DNA from: Legionella maceachernii
Lineage (GTDB): Bacteria; Pseudomonadota; Gammaproteobacteria; Legionellales; Legionellaceae
Length of the DNA stretch: 64,000 nucleotides
Assembly: GCF_900167045.1 (NCBI RefSeq)
Contig: NZ_FUXJ01000002.1
Coordinates: 75,898-139,897, forward strand
Direction of reading: 5' to 3'
Notes under the pieces: generated by a model
What the model was told of the DNA's origin: nothing
Seen by the model: the letters and a program-made list of their open reading frames with translations, nothing else
The model's database searches: none
Shown here: positions 10,204 to 18,693 of the stretch, piece by piece
How the letters are laid out: each line of letters starts with the position of its first letter
How positions within the stretch are numbered: position 1 is the stretch's first letter
Translations under genes and position numbers: made by a program

Positions 10204-11286
10204 GTGTTGATTTTTCGTTATTTAGCCAAAGAAGTTTTTGTGACTTTAGCGTCTTTAACAAGCATATTGATGTTGATTTTCATGTCAAATCAGTTTGTGC
10301 GCTATTTAAATCGCGCGGCGAGTGGGCAAATACCTGGCATGATCATCATGAAATTGATGATGCTGGAGATGCCTAATCTCATGGGACTTCTCCTTCCTCT
10401 CGGATTTTATGTGGCAATATTAGTTGCCTACGGGCGGCTCTATGCAGAAAGTGAAATGCCCGTGTTGCATGCTTGTGGCTATGGACCCAATCAATTACTT
10501 AAGCATACACTTATCATGGCTTCTGTGGTCTTTGTGTTAGTGACTATTCTCATGACGTGGGCAAGCCCAATCATCAACACGCAACGTACCATGCTGTTGC
10601 GAACTTCAGGAATCCAAACCCTAGTACAACTTATCGTTCCGGGTCGATTTCGAGCCGAATCAGGGGGGAAAAAGATTTTTTATGTTGAATCCATGAGTCG
10701 CGATCACACTAAAGCACAGAATGTTTTCCTTGCTCGCCATGTCATGAAAAACAATACCCCCCAATGGGATATCGTGTGGGCAGAGCGGGCCTTTGCTGAA
10801 ACTGATCCTAAAACCTTTGAAGATTATATTGTGTTTCAGCGAGGCCATGCTTATGAAGGATCGCCGGGTTTAAACAATTATCAAGCGGCGGAGTTCGAGC
10901 AATTTAAAGCGCGGTTGCCTCATCCCAAGGTAGATGATTTAAATAAAGATCTACGTACAGCCCCACTGACTAGTTTATTGCCTCTGAGTAATCCTGATAA
11001 CAATAAGGCTGCAGAGCTACAATGGCGTTTATCAGTACCTATCATGGTGTTTGTGCTCACTTTACTTGCTGTCCCATTAAGCCGGGTGAATCCACGGGCC
11101 GGTAAATACGCAAGACTGTTGCCTGCCTTGGTCCTTTATATTATCTATGCTAATTTCATCTTTGTCGCACGCGACTGGTTGGCGGGTGGAAAAGTGCCGT
11201 GGTGGGTAGGCATTTGGTGGTTGCATTTGACTATGGCAGTGATTGGGCTAGTGTTGATTTGGCGTAATCGGGTGAAACTATCGTGA
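10204..11286 (+). CDS. lptF: LPS export permease LptF
   Basis: Inner-membrane subunit of the LptB2FG ABC extractor, which lifts lipopolysaccharide out of the inner membrane toward LptC. The product is 360 residues with a GTG start (or TTG one codon later). It has the YjgP/YjgQ architecture: an N-terminal helix starting LIFRYLAKEVF, two further helices, a periplasmic beta-jellyroll (about residues 130-260) and three C-terminal helices. The LSVPIMVFVLTLLAVPLSRV block with NPRAGKYARL is characteristic of LptF. It overlaps lptG by 4 nt (GTGA), so the two are coupled. Confidence 0.96.
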   Translation: MLIFRYLAKEVFVTLASLTSILMLIFMSNQFVRYLNRAASGQIPGMIIMKLMMLEMPNLMGLLLPLGFYVAILVAYGRLYAESEMPVLHACGYGPNQLLKHTLIMASVVFVLVTILMTWASPIINTQRTMLLRTSGIQTLVQLIVPGRFRAESGGKKIFYVESMSRDHTKAQNVFLARHVMKNNTPQWDIVWAERAFAETDPKTFEDYIVFQRGHAYEGSPGLNNYQAAEFEQFKARLPHPKVDDLNKDLRTAPLTSLLPLSNPDNNKAAELQWRLSVPIMVFVLTLLAVPLSRVNPRAGKYARLLPALVLYIIYANFIFVARDWLAGGKVPWWVGIWWLHLTMAVIGLVLIWRNRVKLS

Positions 11287-12347
11287 AAATACTCGATCGC
11301 TATATCGCCAAAACCGTTCTTGCTACCATTTCTTTAGTGACCTTGATGCTTGCAGGATTACAAGTTTTTATCCTGTTTGTTAATCAGCTCGATGATTTAG
11401 GTAAAGCAGATTATGGCATTGTGCAGGCGACTGTTTATGTGCTTTTGCAAATGCCCTATCAGGTCTACTTGTTTTTCCCCATGGCGAGTCTATTAGGTTG
11501 TTTGATTGGTTTAGGGATCATGGCCAATCACCGAGAATTAATCGTCATGCGCGCTGCGGGCATGTCCATCGGCCAAATCACACTGGCTGTGCTGAAAGTC
11601 GCGATAGTAATTATCTTGTTTGTAACGCTCATTGGTGAAACCGCAGTTCCTCGATTAGCTCATTTAGCAAATGATCAAAAAATGCAGGCTTTAAGTGGAG
11701 GGCAAACACTGCGAACGGCCTCCGGAGTTTGGTTACGCAATAAAAATGATTTTATTTTTATTGGCGCTATTCTGCCTAAAAATAACCTAGTATTGGTTTA
11801 TCAGTACCGTTTTGATGAGGACCATCGTTTACGTCTAGCCCGCATGATTAATAAAATTAATTTAGTCAACAATCGCTGGGTTGCTTATTCCATCCATGAA
11901 ACGGATATTCATAATACAAGTACAGCTTCTCGCTTCATCCCGACGATGCTTTGGGATGTGAATGTTAAGCCAAAGATCCTGAGTGTCAGTAGTAATGAAC
12001 CTGACGAAATGACATTGCACGAATTGAAGCAGTTTTTACGCGATCAAAAAATAAGCCATCAAAACGCCCTAAATTATCGATTAGCCTACTGGCAACGGAT
12101 CATTCAACCACTGACGACAGTGGTGATGATGATCCTTGCTATTCCTTTTATTTTTGGTCCTTTGCGATCATCCACGATGGGATCCAAATTATTGGTTGGT
12201 GCGACGATAGGATTTGGGTTTCATATCATGAATCGATTTTTTGGTCCCATAAGCCAGGTACTACAATTATCCCCTGAACTTGCAGCCATCGGCCCTACCT
12301 GTCTCTTTGCTTTGTTGGGATTTTATTTGATGCGGAGGATGCGATAG
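11283..12347 (+). CDS. lptG: LPS export permease LptG
   Basis: Partner permease of LptF in the LptB2FG complex. The product is 354 residues, starting with GTG inside the lptF stop. Family features are KILDRYIAKTVL at the N-terminus, the ELIVMRAAGMSIGQI coupling-helix region (about residues 79-93) that contacts the LptB ATPase, a periplasmic domain with ASGVWLRNKNDFIFIGA, and C-terminal helices ending in LGFYLMRRMR. The stop shares one base with the GTG of the downstream DUF218 gene, so three genes form one operon. Confidence 0.96.
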   Translation: MKILDRYIAKTVLATISLVTLMLAGLQVFILFVNQLDDLGKADYGIVQATVYVLLQMPYQVYLFFPMASLLGCLIGLGIMANHRELIVMRAAGMSIGQITLAVLKVAIVIILFVTLIGETAVPRLAHLANDQKMQALSGGQTLRTASGVWLRNKNDFIFIGAILPKNNLVLVYQYRFDEDHRLRLARMINKINLVNNRWVAYSIHETDIHNTSTASRFIPTMLWDVNVKPKILSVSSNEPDEMTLHELKQFLRDQKISHQNALNYRLAYWQRIIQPLTTVVMMILAIPFIFGPLRSSTMGSKLLVGATIGFGFHIMNRFFGPISQVLQLSPELAAIGPTCLFALLGFYLMRRMR

Positions 12348-13105
12348 TGGCTATTTTCCGTCATTTGTTTGAAGTAGTAGTAAATCCTTTCTTTTTAGTC
12401 CTGCTGCTTTTTGCTGTTCTCTTAATCTTACTTTGGTTTATGGGGGACAGCCGCATGATCCGTGGGGGACTAGTGCTTGTCTTTGTTTTGTTAATCTTTT
12501 TTAGTACAGGGTGGTTCGTCCAGACTTTAACACGCCAACTGGAAGACGAATATAGTCCCGTGGAAAAAATCAATCCCGCTATTCATTGGATTGTGGTGTT
12601 GAGTGGTGGTCAGGGAAATAAGGCACACATGCCAGCAAACTCTCTTTTAGCGAGTGAAAGCATTAAGCGTTTACTTGAGGGATTGCGCCTCTATCGCCAA
12701 TTGCCTGCTGCTAAATTGTTATTATCTGGGGGTGGTTATCATTTTGAAGTCCCGGAATCCCATCATTTGTTGGAGATCGCTTCATGGTTTGCGATTCCGC
12801 AAAGCGATATGGTATTGGAAACGACGTCCATCAATACAGTGGATCAAATTAAAGCCATTAAGCACATCGTTAATGAAGAACCTTTCTATTTAGTCACTTC
12901 AGCCATTCATATGCCACGTTCAATGCGACTTTGCCAGGCGCAAGGATTACATCCTATTGCAGCCCCCACCGATTTTACCCTTTATTGGAACGATGAACGC
13001 TGGGCTAAGCGTTATTTACCTAATCCACACAATTTATTCTATTTAAGCGTCGCAATGCATGAGATTTTAGGCAGGGCTTGGTCAAAACTACGTGGCGAGT
13101 TATAG
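12347..13105 (+). CDS. elyC: DUF218 membrane protein, ElyC-like
   Basis: Predicted envelope protein of 252 residues: two N-terminal transmembrane helices (about 10-60) followed by a periplasmic DUF218 domain. In the domain I see HWIVVLSGGQGN, KLLLSGGG, and LVTSAIHMPRSMRLCQAQG with the following GLHPIAAPTDF, all standard for the fold. The two N-terminal helices and the length match ElyC (about 259 residues), linked in E. coli to envelope integrity and lipid-carrier use, rather than YdcF. It starts with GTG overlapping the lptG stop by one base, so it is cotranscribed with LPS-export genes. The exact subfamily assignment is inference. Confidence 0.8.
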   Translation: MAIFRHLFEVVVNPFFLVLLLFAVLLILLWFMGDSRMIRGGLVLVFVLLIFFSTGWFVQTLTRQLEDEYSPVEKINPAIHWIVVLSGGQGNKAHMPANSLLASESIKRLLEGLRLYRQLPAAKLLLSGGGYHFEVPESHHLLEIASWFAIPQSDMVLETTSINTVDQIKAIKHIVNEEPFYLVTSAIHMPRSMRLCQAQGLHPIAAPTDFTLYWNDERWAKRYLPNPHNLFYLSVAMHEILGRAWSKLRGEL

Positions 13106-13155
13106 GTGTTGTAATGGATTTCCCTTTCTTATTTCTATTCAAATAAGAGCTCAAT

Positions 13156-14118
13156 TTATAAATTAATGCGAAGCGAATTAAGCTTATCATCAATGAATGA
13201 CGTTATTTCTTGCACTAGATCTTCTGCCTCTAATTTTTCAATCAACTTCAAAGCTCTAATACCATCCGAACTTATCCAAGCAAATATTGTTTTAATATCG
13301 TCAACTTCTAGCCGGCTAAAATCATTAAAATCAATACTGACATCTATTAAATGCAAAGTAAGCATTTCTGTTGCTAATAGCTCTTGTTTTTCAGCGTTGA
13401 AGCTTAAAAAGGTATCAATACAAACACCGCGTTGGATTAAAGTACTTAGGCCATCTAAAAAATTATTTACTGGATTATAAAAATAGTCATCTAGCTCAGG
13501 CTCATAACGCCATTTTCGAACAAGTTGACAAAATGAAAGTCGTGAACTGGTTGGTAAGCGAACTAAGGCCATAATTGGGATTTCTTGAAGTTCATCAGCA
13601 GTAAGTAACCTTTTAATTTCATTGATAGTTTGAGAATAATTTGTCTCCTCTTTAAAAAATTCAGGTTGCGAGGAGTATTCTCTTTCTGTAGTTGTCTTTT
13701 TTTTCTCAACCGCGCTATCAATTAATTCTTTAATAAAACGGGTTACATCTTCTTTAGTAACTGAAGGTGTATTTAAATCATTTTTAGCAGTTAAGCCTAA
13801 TAATCCTTTTTGCTCAAATGCTGCTTTACCCTCAGCATCTTTATAAACTATCTGCTCCGGATCACTGGGGGGGCCAAAATAAGGGTAGTTTATCATTCTA
13901 TTTTGTGGACAAGGGTGTGATAAAATTCTATGAATAAATTGAACATCTTCCCAAATATTTTTTTCTTTAAAAAACGTTTCATCTTCTGCAGAGATATTCT
14001 CTTGAAATACGGCATTTAATGCTCTTATTGCGTCATCTAAGTTTATCATCAGAATGTCATCAAGATATGTCTTTAATAACCCTTCAATAAGATTTTTCTG
14101 AGTTCCATTAAGTGCCAT
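13156..14118 (-). CDS. Hypothetical protein, 320 residues
   Basis: I do not recognise this protein. It is an acidic, soluble, mostly helical product with no signal peptide or membrane segment. A lysine/threonine-rich linker lies near residues 145-155 (VEKKKTTTERE). The N-terminus MALNGTQKNLIEGLLKTYLDD is predicted amphipathic helix and the C-terminus ends FIDDKLNSLRINL. It is the first gene of the AT-rich accessory island that precedes carB and is convergent with the lpt operon. Location among effector-like genes makes a host-directed role possible, but nothing in the sequence proves it. Confidence 0.55.
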   Translation of the reverse strand: MALNGTQKNLIEGLLKTYLDDILMINLDDAIRALNAVFQENISAEDETFFKEKNIWEDVQFIHRILSHPCPQNRMINYPYFGPPSDPEQIVYKDAEGKAAFEQKGLLGLTAKNDLNTPSVTKEDVTRFIKELIDSAVEKKKTTTEREYSSQPEFFKEETNYSQTINEIKRLLTADELQEIPIMALVRLPTSSRLSFCQLVRKWRYEPELDDYFYNPVNNFLDGLSTLIQRGVCIDTFLSFNAEKQELLATEMLTLHLIDVSIDFNDFSRLEVDDIKTIFAWISSDGIRALKLIEKLEAEDLVQEITSFIDDKLNSLRINL

Positions 14119-14493
14119 TAAGTGACCTAAAAAGGGTAATGTTTATATTAAAATATAAAACACAATTATTCTATTGTCTAATACAGGTGATGCGATTGCT
14201 TTGCGATAGAGTTTATTATTAACATTTGGCCAAATTATTGAGAAATTAACTGCATACTAGTTCGGAAATTTTTCACCAACTCATCCGTGGATTGCTTTTG
14301 GGTCATTCTGGTCTACTGCGAAGAAAATGTCGGTGATATAGTCTAGTGATTTTTGTAAGATTAGATCTTTTACTCAGGTCAAAAGTATTTTAACATCAAA
14401 TTTCTCTTCAACTAATGGGGTCCTAAAGGATATATTTGAACAATAAATCAAAGGCAACAATCATAGCATATAGTGATATTTTGGGCTTAATTT
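14119..14493. other. Gene-free AT-rich spacer in accessory island
   Basis: 375 bp separating two outward-facing genes. Both strands are peppered with stop codons. I see no tRNA, no strong terminator and no complete gene. The spacer must hold the promoters of both flanking genes, but no convincing -35/-10 pair stands out. Confidence 0.5.
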
Positions 14494-14745
14494 ATGACTC
14501 GAAAAGAGATTGCGGTTGATCTGGTACATCAAATACCAACGGATTTTCAAAATTCATTATCCTCTGACACAAAGGCACTGGTTGTATGGGAAGATATTAC
14601 TCCGCTGGCACGAAATGAATGGATATGTTGGGTTGAGTCTGCCAAAAAACCGGAAACTAGGGCGCGTCGGATTAAAAGAGCATGCAAGGACCTTAAAGAC
14701 GGTAAGCGCAGGCCTTGTTGTTGGCCTGGCTGTCCCCATCGTTAG
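14494..14745 (+). CDS. YdeI/OmpD-associated family small protein
   Basis: Protein of 83 residues matching the C-terminal part of the YdeI/OmpD-associated (OmdA-like) family. The diagnostic block is ITPLARNEWICWVESAKKPE, followed by TRARRIKRACKDLKDGKRRP and the cysteine-containing end CCWPGCPHR. In longer family members this motif closes the protein; stand-alone forms of about 80 residues also exist, so it need not be truncated. Its biochemical function is unknown. It is a lone plus-strand gene in the accessory island, with no obvious Shine-Dalgarno sequence at the ATG. Confidence 0.75.
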   Translation: MTRKEIAVDLVHQIPTDFQNSLSSDTKALVVWEDITPLARNEWICWVESAKKPETRARRIKRACKDLKDGKRRPCCWPGCPHR

Positions 14746-15054
14746 CTTATTATTACAGCGCGTTTGAGAAGAGGCATCGTGACAGCAGTATAAGGCTGTT
14801 TTCGGAGAAAAAGTACTTAATGGAAATATTTTATTGTCCGATTATTAATTCACTTTCTCTTAGGGCTTAGAGTCCCATGAGAACGATACACCTTGCTAAA
14901 TTTAATCTGCAAAACTGGATTTAGGCGCAGTGATGACAATTATACTATCCAATTGGTAACTTCATTCTCCCCGAAAACAACACGACGAATACACTAATGT
15001 CAAAAAATTGCGGAAATTCGCAAAGTTCCCGATTAGGATTCGTCAACGCAATAG
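14746..15054. other. Gene-free spacer
   Basis: About 309 bp between the YdeI-like gene and the convergent HAD-like orphan. No open frame of interest, RNA gene or clear hairpin-plus-T-tract terminator was seen on either strand. Confidence 0.5.
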
Positions 15055-16281
15055 TTAAAGAAATTGACGCGATAGGGGAAGATCAGTGCTTCTAGACCTA
15101 GTTTCACTCTCTCTTTTAGGTAATTTTTCTTTATGAAACAGCCCGCCCCGCCTATTGTTACTTCCTGGTTCAACCGGTGCTGGTGGTTCAAGGGGTGTAG
15201 TAGTCCGCTGCGACTCTTTTGAGCGAAAAAGAGAGAAGGATGAGCGAAATATACTTTTTAAACCTTTCTTTTCTCGCTTTGATTTTTCTTTTCCTGCTGA
15301 AAGATGCTCTTCTTGTTCTGCATCTGCTGCGCCAGGCTGCCAATGCTTAATAAAATTTAGATTAATTGAAAGATCAAACTGGGCATTTCTTGCGTCTTCG
15401 TAGCTTCTAATGGGTGTACCTGTACTTGGGTTACAAGGATCCATTTCTTGATAAGCTCTTGAAGCAATACAATCCTTAGCCATCGCGACGATACTTTGCC
15501 GCCAATTGTGATCAGTTTCTCCTGTCCCTGTAATGATCTCATACTCAATTAAATTTTCGCCCTCGGTTATTGGAGGGTAAAGCACTAAAATTAAGTTAAG
15601 TCTTCGGCATAATAGATGCCGATTTTGAGTAAGGTGCTGATGTAATGCATCTAAAATATCTTTCTGATCGTCATAAAAATAAAAATCGATTTCATAGTGA
15701 TCATCTGGATATTCCGCAGATAATTTTTTAGTTTGGGCTAGAAGAATCGAAAGTTTGCTTTCATCATATAATACAGGAAAAAACTGGACATTCTTATCGT
15801 GATCAAGGACGTAGTTTTGCTGCTCATCTAAACATTGGATTGCCTGGTCGAATGTTTCGCCTTCCTTAAGCCCGTTATAAATATCAGGCATTAACAGTTT
15901 TTCAAAACGTGCTTCTAAATAGTGGCTTATTTGCTCCATGACTGGATAACAAGATCCGTTTTCATTGGATTTGGCATTTGCCTTATCATCTCGCACCGAT
16001 TGACGTTTGGAATTAATAAAAACATGAGTAGCAGTATATTTTTTGTTTTTTGACTTTAACGAATCAAGAAATGGTTTATGCGTATCAATTCCTCGCAAGC
16101 CCTTCGGAGGGCTTATGCTACCATCATAATCAAATGAATCCCCACTAATTTTTGCACGCATTGAAGTCATCCTTTCAAAAAAACGGGCAATATATACAAG
16201 TCGTTGTTGGGAATCAATGCTTATTTTTGCCAAAACATGGTTATTAGAATAAACCTGCTTTTTTAAAGAGTGCTTTCTCAT
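15055..16281 (-). CDS. HAD-like fold orphan, putative secreted effector
   Basis: Protein of 408 residues. Residues about 47-55 (SFDYDGSIS) look like HAD motif I (hydrophobic strand then DxDG). About residues 85-90 (THVFINS) resemble motif II, ending in Ser. Residues about 197-207 (DFYFYDDQKDI) resemble motif IV with its acidic DD pair. Spacing and order fit a HAD phosphatase-like domain with a large insert. The C-terminal ~90 residues are basic and low-complexity (KSKREKKGLKSIFRSSFSLF, then Pro- and Arg-rich), unlike a housekeeping phosphatase. There is no signal peptide or membrane helix. HAD-like orphans with disordered tails occur among Legionella Dot/Icm effectors; the effector role here is inference. 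Confidence 0.55.
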   Translation of the reverse strand: MRKHSLKKQVYSNNHVLAKISIDSQQRLVYIARFFERMTSMRAKISGDSFDYDGSISPPKGLRGIDTHKPFLDSLKSKNKKYTATHVFINSKRQSVRDDKANAKSNENGSCYPVMEQISHYLEARFEKLLMPDIYNGLKEGETFDQAIQCLDEQQNYVLDHDKNVQFFPVLYDESKLSILLAQTKKLSAEYPDDHYEIDFYFYDDQKDILDALHQHLTQNRHLLCRRLNLILVLYPPITEGENLIEYEIITGTGETDHNWRQSIVAMAKDCIASRAYQEMDPCNPSTGTPIRSYEDARNAQFDLSINLNFIKHWQPGAADAEQEEHLSAGKEKSKREKKGLKSIFRSSFSLFRSKESQRTTTPLEPPAPVEPGSNNRRGGLFHKEKLPKRESETRSRSTDLPLSRQFL

Positions 16282-16474
16282 GGTGAAGTGTAAACGCTCT
16301 GTGGAACAAAGAGGCCAACTCCTAAGACTTTATGCCCTGTGGCTTATCCTTGTTTCTTAATCATATCTTTAAAATCTTGGTGAAAGACAGATTTGAGTGC
16401 AGGACTCCATTACCCTCAAGAAATTTCCTAAGAAACCGATTCTATAAAAAAGGAAAAATCTAAAGGAAAATAGC

Positions 16475-17719
16475 ATGGAACAAAGGAACTTTGAAAAATT
16501 AAGCACAGAAAGCCAAAAAAAATTTAGAAATGATCTTTGGGATGTCTTTGACACTTATATTGAGCAGAATGAAGAGAAAAAGGAAGAGATTCCGGATTTT
16601 GCGTTTGTAGAAACCATTTATTGGGACATTACCAAAGAGAAGTTAAGTTTAAGAGAAATTTTTGGAAAAATTCAAGAACATGTATTGAAAGAAGGTTATG
16701 ATAATGTCCATTCTTTTTTTCAAGAATTGTCAGTTTTAAAAATGAATTCAAAGTATGACACTATTTTTTCAGAGGATGACCAAGATTATTCCAAAACAGC
16801 TGAAAAAGAACCTGAGCCAACCAAAGAGAAATTAAAAATGCAAATCACGGATTTTAGTCGACCTGGCGATCATCGGGACGAATTAGTCCTTCTAATGATG
16901 CACCATACTAGTCAACAACAAACTTATAATGGTTATCTTGTGGATGCTAATAGATTTTCCATGCTCCCTTTTAATAGTGAAGAGCTTCTGATGGAAAAAG
17001 AGGAGAGAGAAATAGCTCATGCTAAACGAGAGAATAAGCTTCTCTTTGCAGAAATGGATCGGGTCATTAAAGAGGATAAGTCTGGAAGTAATAGAATTCA
17101 AATTATCGTTAAATCGGGCCCTCATTATACGACACTTGATATCGATAAAGAAAATCGCTCTTGCTTTATTGTTGATGCGGCAGATGACTCTAGGCAATAT
17201 CGACTTCATCAATTAGCCGATTACAGTGATTTTATTGATAAAGTCACTTATGTGAAAAGCCCCACTATTCCATCTGGAAAAATAGATTCACCAACTATGA
17301 AAGCGGCATTGCAGAAAGATGATTGTAGTTGTGCGATTTTTGCTTCAGAGCATTCTTCTATACTTGCAAAGGAGCCGGATTTACACAATTGGCTGGGAGA
17401 AAAAGCCACTCAAGTTGGGGATAAGCTTTTTTACGTAACTTGGGATCAATTGTCGCCAGAAATGGTGAAAAATTCGCAATCAACACGGGTAATTAACCAC
17501 TATATAGAACAAAATCTTGATCAAAAGGGAAAAATATTACAATTAACAAATAATAATACCTCGCTTCACGGATTTGAAACCACCAAACAACGGTTTTTGC
17601 AGACAGTAAACCAATATTGCCACAGTTATAAGGAAAGCGAACTACTGGAGAAACTGCAACAGACAAGCTCGACGCCTAAGCCAAAAGAAGAAAGTTTACT
17701 TTTTAATTTTGTAAAATAA
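16475..17719 (+). CDS. YopJ/peptidase C55-like putative acetyltransferase effector
   Basis: Protein of 414 residues whose central part matches the YopJ catalytic layout. His217 lies in GPHYTTLDID, an acidic residue (Asp234) in CFIVDAADDS, and Cys286 in DDCSCAIFASEHS. YopJ has His109, Glu128 and Cys172, the Cys in a C-G-I-F context, with spacings of 19 and 63; here they are 17 and 69. PopP2-type members use Asp as the acidic residue. The family acetylates Ser/Thr/Lys of host proteins and needs inositol hexakisphosphate. The N-terminal ~120 residues are charged and helical; the C-terminus (KPKEESLLFNFVK) has a Glu pair followed by hydrophobics, like Dot/Icm signals. The homology call rests on motifs only. 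Confidence 0.6.
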   Translation: MEQRNFEKLSTESQKKFRNDLWDVFDTYIEQNEEKKEEIPDFAFVETIYWDITKEKLSLREIFGKIQEHVLKEGYDNVHSFFQELSVLKMNSKYDTIFSEDDQDYSKTAEKEPEPTKEKLKMQITDFSRPGDHRDELVLLMMHHTSQQQTYNGYLVDANRFSMLPFNSEELLMEKEEREIAHAKRENKLLFAEMDRVIKEDKSGSNRIQIIVKSGPHYTTLDIDKENRSCFIVDAADDSRQYRLHQLADYSDFIDKVTYVKSPTIPSGKIDSPTMKAALQKDDCSCAIFASEHSSILAKEPDLHNWLGEKATQVGDKLFYVTWDQLSPEMVKNSQSTRVINHYIEQNLDQKGKILQLTNNNTSLHGFETTKQRFLQTVNQYCHSYKESELLEKLQQTSSTPKPKEESLLFNFVK

Positions 17720-17780
17720 GAATGCAAAATTATCTAAAACTGGATTAAAATTGCATAGAAATTAATGTACGGGGAGGAGA

Positions 17781-18128
17781 ATGATGAGATTTTTTCAAGG
17801 AGTAGCCCATAAAGAGATTAAACCTAACAAAGAAGGCTCAACTGTAGAACGATATGCGTGGTGTTTAAATCAACTCTATGACAATTTACAGCAAAACCAA
17901 TCAGTAGATAAAAAGCGTGAGGGCCTGCGTCACTTTAGAGACAATATGGAAAAATCAGAAGACACTAAAAAGCTATTTGAGCAAGTAATGCATTCATTTT
18001 TATCATTTTTAGATAAGGAAAAATCATTACCCGCAAATGATTATATTTTCAATTGCTTTTTAGGAATAAACATCGAGGGAGGTTATCTCTCCTGTGAAGA
18101 GGAAAGTACTGTAGGATTTAGCCATTAG
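17781..18128 (+). CDS. Hypothetical protein, 115 residues
   Basis: Small soluble protein I do not recognise. It starts at a strong ribosome-binding site (GGGGAGGAG just before ATG 17781) and has a charged helical body with three cysteines. There is no signal peptide or membrane helix. It follows the YopJ-like gene by 61 bp on the same strand, so the two may be cotranscribed. A partner or chaperone role is possible but unsupported by sequence. Confidence 0.5.
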   Translation: MMRFFQGVAHKEIKPNKEGSTVERYAWCLNQLYDNLQQNQSVDKKREGLRHFRDNMEKSEDTKKLFEQVMHSFLSFLDKEKSLPANDYIFNCFLGINIEGGYLSCEEESTVGFSH

Positions 18129-18174
18129 TTTGTTAATGAACCTATTAAAATTTGTGAAAGATGAGCCATAATAT

Positions 18175-18202
18175 CCGTATATAGACTTTTGTCTATATAC
18201 GG
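18175..18202. promoter_or_regulatory. Perfect 12-bp palindrome before antitoxin remnant
   Basis: CCGTATATAGAC (18175-18186), a TTTT spacer, and GTCTATATACGG (18191-18202) form a perfect 12-bp inverted repeat. It lies 25 nt before the start codon of the broken MbcA-type antitoxin gene. No T-tract follows on either strand, which argues against a terminator. Antitoxins of this type autorepress through upstream palindromes, so this is a plausible relic operator. Confidence 0.5.
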
Positions 18203-18226
18203 TAGATAGGATTTGGAGGTTGGAAG

Positions 18227-18503
18227 ATGACGACCAATATAAGCTAAATAAATAGCATACCCGATGAAGTCGTGTGGAATTCTCTAATTAACCTTGTTAA
18301 TCGCTTTGATTTAAAAGGGAGTGAAGCACGAATTTTAATGGGGGATATGCCACGCTCAACTTATACCTCTCATAGATCGAAATAGGGATCAAAAAGAAAG
18401 GGTATCTTATCTTTTGGGTATTTATAAATCGCTACGTCTTTTATTTGATGACGCAGAACAAGCTAGAACATGGATTAATCGAAAAAATTCATTACCTCCC
18501 TAA
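18227..18503 (+). pseudogene. Broken MbcA/ParS/Xre-type antitoxin (DUF2384)
   Basis: Remnant of an antitoxin of the MbcA/ParS family. The ATG at 18227 follows GGAGG but meets TAA at codon 7. The same frame then reads INLVNRFDLKGSEARILMGD and PRSTYTSHRSK before another stop. After a +1 shift the reading continues as ERVSYLLGIYKSLRLLFDDA then EQARTWINRKNSLPP and a stop at 18501-18503. The phrase RVSYLLGIYKSLRLLF is the DUF2384 signature. Nonsense and frameshift mutations, plus loss of the C-terminal FNG and LYAVRRYL-like end, mark it as dead. No RES-domain toxin gene follows before carB. Confidence 0.75.
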
Positions 18504-18693
18504 GGTTTGTTTCTATATAGTGTATCGCGTTGAGAGGCGAGCGAGTTGGCTGACGTACGTCCACGATAATGAATGGGCGATAACGCAAAGTAATACTATT
18601 TTTATGAAATCCCTTAAAAACCAAGCAAACGGGTATAAACCTTAGGCAAAATTCGGTAAAATAGGCCATTTTATTTTTCCCTCTGTGGTAAAC

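Noticed and set aside
14215..14345. Minus-strand fragment ITDIFFAVDQNDPKAIHG resembling an NTF2-like protein
   Set aside because: Only about 18 codons between stop codons, with no start or further similarity; could be chance.
18685..18693. GTG as the carB start
   Set aside because: ATG 18694 gives the conserved [10 protein letters not shown]-terminus; the upstream codons are not conserved.
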